A stretch of 64,000 nucleotides of DNA from assembly GCA_951640195.1 (NCBI GenBank), contig OX621164.1, forward strand, positions 2,523,098 through 2,587,097, given 5' to 3'. The stretch is from Porpolomopsis calyptriformis (taxonomy: Eukaryota > Basidiomycota > Agaricomycetes > Agaricales > Hygrophoraceae). Positions 1-9,159 of the stretch are shown here, one piece after another. The translations under genes and the position numbers were made by a program. How positions within the stretch are numbered: position 1 is the first letter of the stretch; every line of letters starts with the position of its first letter. The notes beneath the pieces are model-generated. The model saw only the letters and a program-made list of their open reading frames with translations, was not told where the DNA came from and did no database searches.

Positions 1-477
1 TAGTCGATGCCTCAGACACCTGAAAGGTGGGGAAATTGAATAGAAAAACCCCGAGAGCTGTTGTGCGAAGGACGTACCACCACTTTTGATATGCCTGTCA
101 GTTAAAGTAGGTATCGTCACAAGCGAAAAAAGAACGAGCCTTGATAGAGCCTTGAAAACCAGCAGAACCTAAGGCGGCCAAGACAAGCCTAACACCAAAG
201 GATGCGCGAAATGCACGGTGTGAGTAGAGTCGGTGATAGCCAATGGTGATGCTGGAAAAAGATGGTAGAATGAGCCTGTGGGTATAGTGTGTTGAAAAAT
301 GGCTTGCCCAAAGTCAGCAAGTTGCCATAGGATGATTGACAGGATCAAGGTGGCCCGAGGTACGGCGTAATAAGGCTTGTGATACACCCCAATGACTGCA
401 GCGAGATGGACGGTGACAAAAAAAATACCATTACTCCACCATATTTTGGGTAATGTGGACGCTGTGGATTGGCCCAT
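1..477 (-). CDS. OLE1: Delta-9 acyl-CoA desaturase, 5' part only
   Basis: The gene runs off the left edge of the window; only the N-terminal part is present. Stearoyl-CoA desaturases of the ER membrane insert the first double bond (C9) into saturated acyl-CoA. The start ATG is at 477. Exon 1 encodes LPKIWWSNGIFF followed by a hydrophobic segment ending LADFG. After an intron (252-307) the frame reads GITIGYHRLYSHRAFRASFG, which contains the first histidine box (HRLYSH) of the family. Next comes QGSIK, then KWWCLRHRL, the lead-in to the second histidine box. Joining these requires a GC-AG intron at 252-307, a second GC-AG intron at about 83-139, a five-base exon at 78-82 and a GT-AG intron at 20-77. 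The continuous match to the family across all joins makes the identification firm. The microexon model is less certain. Confidence 0.88.
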
Positions 478-906
478 GACTGCTGAAAAATTCTTCTAGA
501 GCTTAAACGGTTGAGGCAGACTTCGTTATCCCAAGCAGGTAATCGAAGCAGGAAATGGTGAGGATCGGAAGCAACCAAGCCAATCATAGAGCGAGACCTC
601 AAATTTGTGAAGAACAAAAAATTTCTTTTTATATTATCAATTGTACACGTGCATAGCGATATGTTGTTTTTGTAGCCGTAGGCTGGGTACGGCGACGAAA
701 GTTCTAGCGATAGCTGAGTACTAACTTTGACCGGAGAAGGTGCCGAAGTCCATCAGCACGACCTGGAAAGCCTTTTTTGTTGTTGGGCCGTCATCAGATC
801 ATTTTTGCCACAATAAAATCAGGGATGTCCCGTTCAACAAACAAATAACCGGCAATAGAACGACCGATGGTAAGGGCATCTGACATAAGAGAGATATCCC
901 GCCGAG
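478..906. other. Intergenic region upstream of the desaturase
   Basis: About 430 bases between the desaturase start and a weak minus-strand coding stretch. It should contain the desaturase promoter and 5' leader. The minus-strand frame that continues upstream of the start codon looks like untranslated leader rather than extra protein. No element was recognised. Confidence 0.4.
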
Positions 907-1153
907 TCAGAATAGTTCAAAAGCGCAAAGTGGAGATGCGGGGGTAGAAGAGCCAGTCTGAAATGCGCAAGTTGCGAGCGGAGGAAACGACGCAGAGTCT
1001 CACCTGACGATTTGAACAAAAGTAGCAGAGCAGCCTCCAAGATAGCTTTATGATGAGCCACAATCCGAAGACGGAGAAGATGGCTATTAAATAATTGCCA
1101 TAAGAAGTGCCAAAGCCGCTGGACTGATACACCGCATCATCGGTTGCTAACAA
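907..1153 (-). CDS. Possible small membrane protein (weak model)
   Basis: An open minus-strand segment encodes a hydrophobic stretch (NYLIAIFSVFGLWLII) typical of one membrane helix, followed by a basic, Cys-containing tail. A GT-AG intron (about 958-1003) would join it to a short second exon ending at 907, giving about 66 residues. There is no in-frame ATG at the 5' end (the frame opens with TTG). Either an upstream exon is missing or this is not a gene. I do not recognise a family. It sits between the desaturase and the promoter of a DUF6533 gene on the other strand. Confidence 0.25.
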
Positions 1154-1631
1154 ACTGCAGATAACGTACGTACAGCTGGAGAATCAGCATAAATGGGTAG
1201 CATGGTTAATCAATCGCGTCGAGTCCAAAAGAGAAAAAATAGGCAGAAAATGGCGATTGAACCACCCAAATTCACCTGCGATGCAAATCAAGAATTCTGA
1301 GTTGAAAAGCCGCCGCTGTCACCTTGGAGGACGCTACCATGTGATCGTGAGAAGACGGTTGTTGCCGCATTCGGGACCGATTTCAGAGTGCGAGGCCGAA
1401 TTAGAACCATCGGACGGCAACGGAGAAGGAGGGAAAGAGTAATTGGTTTGAATTACTTCCAGAAAAGTCAAGTCTAAAGACTAATCGAGCGATTAGTCAG
1501 ATCCAATCCCGTTTGGCTCAGCTTCTTTCATACTTTAGAAAATGTCCGTTTGGCAGTCTTTGGACGTTATACCATCCCTCTCATTTCTTGTTCCCTTACC
1601 ACCATCTTCCCTATCCTCTTCCCCCCCTACA
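1154..1631. other. Intergenic region, promoter side of the DUF6533 gene
   Basis: About 480 bases with no supported gene. The right third is pyrimidine-rich, with C/T runs just before the ATG at 1632, as is common upstream of basidiomycete genes. A short plus-strand open frame at 1257-1442 has no recognisable content. Confidence 0.4.
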
Positions 1632-3750
1632 ATGAACTGCAGTCTACCCGTTAATGATGACAGCCTCGAAACTGCCCAACATTTCATCTACGTGTAAGTT
1701 ACCTCCCCATCTCTCTCCAACCTGTCAACGGCATCCAACTTTGAGTTTCTCCGCGATACACAGTACCCAGGTCTACTTCTGTTGTACGTTTCATTCATTC
1801 CAACCTTCTACGACCGTCCATTAACCCATTGATACGTTAGCTATGTGTAACCACGCGTTTCTCTCTTTTGATTTCCTTTTCTGAACCCGTTCGTCACTCG
1901 CAGATGCTGTCGTCCTCTGGGACTGGGTGACGAGTTTGCCCAGGGAGTGGAGATTTGTAAGGAACTAAACCCCCTCCTTCACTATCCTGGTTTTCACCTT
2001 TCCGATTCAAGATCTGGAAGACCCATTGGACGCCTGTTAAAATGGCGTACTTGTTCTGCAGGCAGGTGAATCCCCCCTCGACATAGACCAACGGAACCAA
2101 CTGCTATCTGTAGATACTGGGTCATCGCAGTTGTACCCTACTTGCTCTACTGCTTCGTGATGGATCACCCCCATGAGACCTGCGAAAAAATGTTCAGGGT
2201 TAGTATTTAACGGTTTTACCCCCCCCCCTCCTCCCTTCATTCGATCCCAGATTCCTGTCGCTCTTGCAATGTGGAACCAAGTTGGTTCCGAGTGTACGTT
2301 CTGTATTCATCGTGGTCTATTCAAGCGCTTATTCTTGCGTTTTAACTGTACCAGCTGTTCTTCTCATACGCACTTATGCTTTCTTCAATCGCAACATCTA
2401 CATTCTCTGGTTTCTTATTACCGCCATTGCCGGTGTTGTCGCCTATCAGCTTTATGTTGACACTTCACAGATGCTACGTCTGTGCCTTTCTTGCTTTCAC
2501 GATTACAAATAAATTCACGTTTTCATTCTAGTCCTGCCATTTGTTAAGCCTCCTTTTGTGAGTTCTTTCTTCTCTCAAAACAAGCACACATGGATGTTGA
2601 TATGACGGTTTGACAACAGGACCAAGGACCTTGCTTCCCCATGTCTAAACCACACTCAGCCCACCTTCTTGGTGAGTAGAGCGTTTACTTCCCAACCCTG
2701 CTAACTGAAACGACCCCCTCTTGCGCGAAGGATTTTTTGTACGTAATGAGCGATCCTCATAGTTTGAGATCGCGTTTCATCTCAGCTTCTATCTTCCCAG
2801 ATTGCTCCACTCCTTTTCGATACCGTCGTCACCTCCATGACCGTCTGGAAGGCTTTCGCGATCCGCCGCCACAACGGCGGACCGAGCAGTCGCCTGATTC
2901 AAACTTTTTTGCGTGAAGGTAGGCTCGTATCCTTCATCTTACTCGATGCTCACACTTCGAAAGGCGTATTTTATTATATCTTAATTTCTATTGCCAACTT
3001 GGTGAGCCAAATTTTCACTACTTCGCTGTTAAGACTGACATAGATGCGATCAATAATTTTCATAGATCAATGGAATTTTTTATCTCCAGTATGTAGCCCA
3101 ATCTACATTTATTCTTGTAAATCAACGGATGTACATCGATGCAGACCTCGTCAAGTGATATCTGCCATCAATATCCCCCTTAGCGTCATGATGGGTCCTG
3201 TTCTAGCCTGTCGTCTGGTAGGTATAGTTTTTACGACACTCCCCCCTGGATCTTGACAATTGGTATCTTCCTCTGCCAGATTCTCGACCTCCGCGAGCGT
3301 GGTGCCCAGACAGTATCTCACTCGGAAGGAACCGGTATGGCGGCATTCACGACGAAATCCGGATCGCAAAGCTCACCGTTCGCCGCCGGCCACCGATCCA
3401 AGAGTGGGGGCGGCGCCTTTATCCGACCGCATACCATGAACTCCAATATCATGTTAAGCACCCTGGGAAGCATTCCGCAGGACATGGACCTTGACGGTGA
3501 TATCGAACAGGACGTGGTGGAGATGAACGAAATGCATATCGGGTTGGGGATGGATAATAATGGTTTGAGGGGGAGCGCGAGTACGAGGACTGCTGTTTCA
3601 GAGATGGCAGGAGGAATCGGAGGAGAGGGAGAAAGTCCCGCCCCGGCATACCATTCTCTTGAGATGGGGTTCAGGCCTAGAGGTTCGAGTCTGGAAGGTG
3701 ATATGAGCCGAATCAGGGTTGACGTAGAGCAAACGACTTCGACCATTTAA
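1632..3750 (+). CDS. DUF6533 family seven-helix membrane protein
   Basis: A multi-intron gene of the DUF6533 family, a large basidiomycete-expanded group of predicted seven-transmembrane proteins of unknown function. Exon 1 starts MNCSLPVNDDSLETAQHFIY. Later exons give the family hallmark DAVVLWDWVTSLPREWRF, then hydrophobic segments (YWVIAVVPYLLYCFVM; YILWFLITAIAGVVAYQLYV), the conserved piece APLLFDTVVTSMTVWKA, a further helix, and INIPLSVMMGPVLACRL followed by LDLRERG. The last exon adds a hydrophilic tail of about 150 residues with low-complexity Gly/Ser, probably cytoplasmic, and ends in TAA-delimited frame at 3750. At least nine short introns are needed, and not every boundary was fixed. 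A receptor-like role is often guessed for the family but nothing here proves it. Confidence 0.85.
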
Positions 3751-3996
3751 ACAAGACGCATCTCTGGGAGATCGACGAGGAATCCGAGCACACAAGACAG
3801 GGGTTAATCGAGTTAGAAAACCGCCTACGCCTCGTAAGCCATTAATTGTTTTATTGTGTATTTTTATTACAGCACTGTTACATGAAATTTCCTAGTGTAG
3901 AACCCAATGTCGTCCATCTTTTCTTTCTCATTAGCTTGGCTAGGTACTTTTTTATTGTAGTAATTCGAGTCACGTGTTGTCATCTCTACTTTCATC

Positions 3997-4830
3997 ATGA
4001 GTTTACTCTTGAGCGTGCCTCCGGAGATAATCCTGTATATCTGTACGTGTCATAACATATTGATATCAGTTCTTTCTCAACATTCCCCTCAGTCACCTTT
4101 CTCGACATCCCCGACCTCGCCACGCTCTCCCATTTGTCACCCGTACTTGCAAGACTTGCCGCCGATCCTGTCCTCCACCGTACTCGTCTGCTCGTCGTCA
4201 CACCATCCCGTGTTTCCCATTCTCTTTTCGGCCAGAGTCCGTGTGGACTTCCGTTGAGGCCAACCGTGGGCGACTTGGTCCACAGAGGGGTTATGCGCGG
4301 CCTCGGAATAGCCAGGATGTGGAGAGTGGGAGGCTACTTTTATTCACATCATGTTTGTCTATACCAATCTCCCGTCTTTTCCCGCATCTGATCGTTTTCG
4401 TTCCCAGTCGGTGAAACAATACGAGAGTGGTACACGTCTGCAGCGTCAGCAGGCCAGCACCATTCTTTCCTCTCATCTTCACCGCAGGCCCTCGGTCTCC
4501 GGCGCGCTCCGATCACTCCACCAGTCTCGCATACTCCCGGACGTTGAATCCTCCTCTCTTATTATATCACGCTCCCTCCTGCCCGTGATGCGCAAACTCA
4601 AGTGGTCTCTCCAAAAAGATCGACTCGCCAAGATATTCCGAGACCATACATGCATGGGTTCAATTGCTGGAGGTGGGCACGGGTTGGCCGGGTTTGGTCA
4701 GTGGCTCGAGGTCAAGGGAAGAGGCGTTGTGCTAGACGGGGAAAGGGTCAGGCTCGCCATCTGTCCTGGCATCCGGCAGATGGTTGGATTTTACGAAACC
4801 CTTGGCTCGGGTGTGACGTCATATGTATGA
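3997..4830 (+). CDS. F-box protein
   Basis: Three exons (3997-4042, 4093-4352, 4408-4830) join in frame to give about 242 residues. The N-terminus has an F-box pattern: VPPEIILYI, then FLDIPDLATLSHLSPVLARL and ADP. F-box proteins bind Skp1 and bring substrates to SCF ubiquitin ligases. The rest contains LRPTVGDLVHRGVMRGLGI and a basic segment with ESGTRLQRQQASTILSSHL, matching conserved fungal F-box proteins of unknown substrate. The stop lies 24 bases before the ATG of the next gene on the same strand, unusually tight for separate eukaryotic transcripts. The family call is good; the substrate is unknown. Confidence 0.75.
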
Positions 4831-4854
4831 CTTTCAACTTCAACCACCACAATA

Positions 4855-6945
4855 ATGGAATCAAGTCCTAGCACTCCTTGTCGTCTCCCCCATTCCTCTT
4901 CTGTCCTCCAAGCTTTGGCTTCACTCACACCGCCATCTCCCATCCTGAGTCCCAGTCAGCTGCCGACCACTTGCACATCAGGGGATATACCCATATTGTT
5001 CCTTGGAAGTCCAATTGCTGATACCTTTCTTTTTGATCAATCGCTGCCATGTTCAGACGGAGAGACTCTCAGCTCGTCTGGAAGTTTAGACAGTATGCAG
5101 ACCGCGGAGACCGCGTGTACATTCGGTCCCACACATTCAGAGCATGCCAACGGCGAATCTGAATTTCAGGCCCCAACATCTCCCACATCTCCAAGCATTT
5201 TCCGCACGAGCCGTTCTCCAACTTGCGCTAGTTTAAAGCTCTCTTCTATCCCAGCACCAGATTCTTATGCGCTTCCTGGCAATAAAAACCGACAAGCCAT
5301 TTACGACGACCCCGTTTTTACGATCAATACTCCTCCACACACTCCCTCTGGCAGCTTTAGACCTTCTTTTGCGGATGCACCGGAAAGCGCTTATTATTCA
5401 ACTCTACTTCATTGCGAATCTGTCCCAGGTTTTCGAGCTCCTCTGAGTCCTTCAACGAACCGCTCCAGACCAGATACTTGTTCTGTTTTCTCCCACACTG
5501 GGGAGGATGATACCGAGGGCGAACCAACTTTGAGATATATTCCTCCTTCTCAAACATTCTCTACCCTCAGTACTCCCAGCTTTGCCTTGCCGTCGCCCTC
5601 ACTCTTGGCTGATCCTTTGCAATCTTGGCCTTCATCACCACGCTCCACACGCAACTTCCACCGCTCTTTTGGCTATCTGTCGCGTGATGCCAACTGTGAC
5701 CGGCGGGGGATGCCTTTTGAAAAGTCGCCACGTATATCCTCTCAGACTTCCCTGTTTCTCAACTCGGCTCCTTCTTCGCCACCGCCATCAAGCTTTCACG
5801 CCGCAGCCTCTCACCACCACCTAGAAGCTCATGTGGGCCTATTCTCATCTCAGGGTCCGAGCGTACATGATGTAACTGGCAGCTCAAATTCGGTTCCTTT
5901 GCCCGAGAAGTTGTCCTGGCTCAAAGACGTCACCGTCGAGTTATACATCGACCAGGAGGGGTTTCGCGCCATCAACCCTTCTTTCGGACTGATGGGATAC
6001 TCCAGCAAGTTTCGGTTCTTGACCCAGGCTGCGTCCTCGCTGACTGATGGCTCCGTCGAGGACGAGACGCTTGAATATGTACCAACGAAGCGAGAGACAT
6101 TCCTATTTCATTACGCACCATTTGACAGTCCGCCTATCCTGCGCCGCATCACCGTCAACGGAGATGAATCTCGTGACTACATTGCTCGCCAAGCGTCTCT
6201 TAATCTCAAGTCCAACGGTGTCTATTATGTCAGTGGGACTGAAACGTCGGCTCTCCCGCTTGCGAACACTGGCCACAACCCTGATCCTGTTAAGCTCAAG
6301 TGGAAGTTTGGCTACATGGTTGAAGATCGCCGGGCTGAGGCAACTGGGCGAATCATAGACGGGGAAAAGATATTCACACCTCTGACATTTTCTTGCTCCC
6401 CTCTGATGCTCCATTCCGTCCAAGGCAAAAAGATCACTCTGATGCATGTTGTCCGGAAGAGTGTTATTCCTAACCTGGCAGCTGAGAAACTGGAACCATC
6501 CAAATTTGCTATGCGGAGCACGCTCTCAATGTCTAATCTGAAGGCCAACATACAGACGACTGCCAGCCATTACTTTGCTAAGCCTCATGCTTGGAATAAG
6601 CATCAGAGGGCATCTTCACATGCTGTAAAGCATGAAGATGAAGAAAACCTTATTCCAAAATCCCCAAGTGGATGGAAGTTGAAGGCGCTTGGGCAACTTT
6701 CACCAAAGGCTCAACGGGTTATCCAGCAGCCTCGTCGACGACGGGCTTCGTCAGCCGGAGAACAGGGAGGAGGAAACTTCGACAAGACCGACTCGGACCC
6801 TATCGTTTCCAGCTTCTCTCGAATCAAACACATCGTCCCTCGCTCTCGTCTTTGCGAGATGTTGTCGGAGGAAGCTGCTGAAGCGACCCCGCAATACCAG
6901 ACTGGTTTTCACGGCCTCACCCCACGCCGACCTGTTAACCGTTGA
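4855..6945 (+). CDS. Serine/proline-rich protein of unknown function
   Basis: A single uninterrupted frame of 696 residues, notable among intron-rich neighbours. Residues 1 to about 340 are low-complexity Ser/Pro/Thr with repeated short SP and TP sites, suggesting a disordered, phosphorylated region. Residues from about 345 to 560 look folded: YIDQEGFRAINPSFGLMGYS, then RETFLFHYAPFDSPPILRRI, LKWKFGYMVEDRR and FTPLTFSCSPLML. The C-terminus is basic (about 580-696, including QQPRRRRASS). I do not recognise a named domain. The folded block is probably conserved in other Agaricomycetes, but that is inference. Confidence 0.7.
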   Translation: MESSPSTPCRLPHSSSVLQALASLTPPSPILSPSQLPTTCTSGDIPILFLGSPIADTFLFDQSLPCSDGETLSSSGSLDSMQTAETACTFGPTHSEHANGESEFQAPTSPTSPSIFRTSRSPTCASLKLSSIPAPDSYALPGNKNRQAIYDDPVFTINTPPHTPSGSFRPSFADAPESAYYSTLLHCESVPGFRAPLSPSTNRSRPDTCSVFSHTGEDDTEGEPTLRYIPPSQTFSTLSTPSFALPSPSLLADPLQSWPSSPRSTRNFHRSFGYLSRDANCDRRGMPFEKSPRISSQTSLFLNSAPSSPPPSSFHAAASHHHLEAHVGLFSSQGPSVHDVTGSSNSVPLPEKLSWLKDVTVELYIDQEGFRAINPSFGLMGYSSKFRFLTQAASSLTDGSVEDETLEYVPTKRETFLFHYAPFDSPPILRRITVNGDESRDYIARQASLNLKSNGVYYVSGTETSALPLANTGHNPDPVKLKWKFGYMVEDRRAEATGRIIDGEKIFTPLTFSCSPLMLHSVQGKKITLMHVVRKSVIPNLAAEKLEPSKFAMRSTLSMSNLKANIQTTASHYFAKPHAWNKHQRASSHAVKHEDEENLIPKSPSGWKLKALGQLSPKAQRVIQQPRRRRASSAGEQGGGNFDKTDSDPIVSSFSRIKHIVPRSRLCEMLSEEAAEATPQYQTGFHGLTPRRPVNR

Positions 6946-7101
6946 GGCTTGGCTGATTTTCTAATTACCATATTGATTTGTACCGTATCACGCCTTTCTT
7001 TAGCCACATGTCAATCTTAATCTTTGAAATCACATCACGTGCAAGTCCACCTATTTAACCTTTTCCCCGATCTCCCGTCAGCCATCCCCCCCCCTTTCAA
7101 A

Positions 7102-7818
7102 ATGACCATTACCCACTTGACTTCAATTTCCCAACTCAACCGTATCCTCACAGCGAAAGGCAAGCTTACTGTGAGTTAATTTCCATACCAGTCTTGTGAG
7201 TTGAATGCTAGAATCACAATAGGTCATAGATTTTCATGCGACATGGTATGTTTTGTCGCCATTCTGGCAAAAGTCAATCCCCAACCTTCGCTAGGTGCCG
7301 TCCGTGTCATATGATTGCCCCAGTGTTCGAAGCACTCTCCAAACAATACAAACAAGTCAATTTTCTGAAATGTGATGTGGATGACGTGCGCGAAGTTGCA
7401 AGCTTGTACAACGTCTCTTCAATGTCAGTCTTCCTACCTCTCCGCTCCACTCTGCTGATGCAATGTCATACGATAGGCCAACGTTCATTTTTCTCAAAGG
7501 CAGCGAGAAAGTGGATCAAGTACGGGGAGCGAACAAAAGGTGACGACCGTTTGATTCCTCGAACGCCCCTCCCTCTCGCCTGCTGACCGGACACGATCCT
7601 GCTCCAACAGGGGACTCGAAGAAGCTCTTCGTCGACACTCAGACCCATCCTCGTCCGCGTTCGCGGGAAATGGCCAAAGGCTCGGCGACGGTTCCTCCCC
7701 AGCATTTTCGATGATCAGTGTGGATCGCATTTTGGCGGCGGCGGTAAATATGGATCCACAGCTGAAAGTACTACTGGGATTGGTTGGAGCGTACGTTCTG
7801 TTTTGGTATCTTAGCTGA
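7102..7818 (+). CDS. Thioredoxin with C-terminal membrane tail
   Basis: Five exons (7102-7170, 7223-7245, 7295-7423, 7477-7539, 7611-7818) join cleanly to 163 residues. The thioredoxin fold is clear: VIDFHAT, active site WCRPC, IAPVFEALSKQY, NFLKCDVDDVREVASLYNV, the cis-proline segment SMPTFIFLKGSEKVDQVRGAN. Thioredoxins reduce protein disulfides via the paired cysteines. Two features are unusual. The active site is C-R-P-C instead of C-G-P-C. After the fold there is a flexible Ser/Gly-rich linker and a C-terminal hydrophobic stretch (LLGLVGAYVLFWYL) at the very end, consistent with a tail anchor. It may therefore sit on the ER or outer mitochondrial membrane rather than being soluble; that location is inferred. 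Confidence 0.88.
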
Positions 7819-8061
7819 GTCTGTTTGGTACCTAAATTGTCGTTTTTTTATTTGCCGATTTGTGAGTTGAGAATGAGATGTTCTTGTATGGTACATTTGT
7901 GGACCAGGAGTTATTACACATTACACCACTATTATTTCAACAACAACGCCAGAATTATCAATAACCACCCCAGCCCATCGCGTAAAATGCTTGTTTGGCA
8001 GCTTCTTCTTTTGCAATTTTTTGATTCTTGCCCATCCCTGTGCCTTTCTCTGATCCATTAA

Positions 8062-8853
8062 CTACACTTGATTCGTTAGGACGTCTGTTCGAATGCGAAA
8101 AAGCGAGTTTACGCACTCATACACTTGACCATCCAAGTAGGTTGGTGTGCGGGGCCAGATGCTTGTGCCGCGTATGATATTGCACATGATTTCTGGGCTG
8201 CTGTTTGGTTAATAAGAGGCAAAAACTGATGGGGTGCAGCAGGCAGAGGGGGCGGTGCAGTAGACGGTGGAGGGGGTGTCGTCGAGAGTCTCAAAGTGGA
8301 AGGATCGGATTGAGGTGACCGGGTCGTCTCACCGCTGGGGTCGATGATCCGGGAGATCCAGTCATGGATCGGCGGAATACCGGATTGGCAATAGACTGCG
8401 CCAAAGTAAGAGTTAAAAAGTAATCGTGTTTCCTACATGGCGGTCTGAATACGCATAGGTACTATGGGAGAGTGAAAATACCTCTGAGGAATTAATCGTC
8501 TCTCGCTTCTCTGGCGCAATGCGCAGTTTGGATCTTAGACCGTAACTTTCCACCCATTCATTAACCTTTGTGTCTGAGAAGTGTTCATCTCTAATCTTCT
8601 GCAGTAGTGTGAATATTGATTCTGGGATAGAGAACAAGCAGCACTGGCTTACAGCGATGTCATCAGTAGTCAGGATGGGATCCTGATGAAACAGAACAGT
8701 GGTGGTCATCAAACTGAGGACCTTTTCGCCCAGTTCGGCCAGTCGCTCGTTGTCGTTACATTTGGGAGTGTCGTCTGCAAGCAACGTTCTGTGGGTGAAT
8801 ACGTCGAGAAGGAGATCACCGGACAGATTTGGGAGGGGTGGGAGGTTCGACAT
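8062..8853 (-). CDS. RNase III-fold protein with dsRNA-binding remnant, catalytically degenerate
   Basis: Begins at the ATG at 8853 (LPPLPNLSGDLLLDVFTH), typical of fungal RNase III-like proteins. An intron with GT-AG ends follows LTTDDIA. The next exon gives a WVESYGLRSKLRIAPE block. A downstream segment gives FGAVYCQSGIPPIHDWISRI and, after a Pro-rich linker, a dsRNA-binding start (LPLINQTAAQKSCAISYAAQ) that breaks off after VKCM; a last small exon would end at 8062. The catalytic signature expected as ERLEFLGD reads ERLAELGE, and the second acidic motif reads HSYFGAVY, so cleavage activity is unlikely. No canonical AG acceptor is visible at the required join near 8413. It could be a structural homologue, such as mitoribosomal RNase III-fold proteins, or a decaying gene. 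Confidence 0.65.
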
Positions 8854-9159
8854 GGCGAAATGGCGCTGGAACGATTGCAAGGCTGATAAGCCTCCGGGAG
8901 TGGCCGAGGCGCCTGGCGTCTGAACTGACACACACAAACTAACACATGGTATGATAGCGGTGTCCTCCTTGGCTTTATTCCTGTGTAGCACTGGATTCCA
9001 TGCTACATACACGATCCCAGCTCAAGCCTGTGCTCGCGACACTCGAACCACTCGGCGTTCTTTGAGAGGAACAAACGGACCTGGCAAAAAAGGGTAACAT
9101 CACGTGGTCTCGCGACTTGAGCAGTAACGCTCACCAACAAATCAAACGTCCTCAAGACG

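Noticed and set aside
1257..1442. 61-codon plus-strand frame
   Set aside because: No recognisable motif, no splice context and mixed composition; likely chance.
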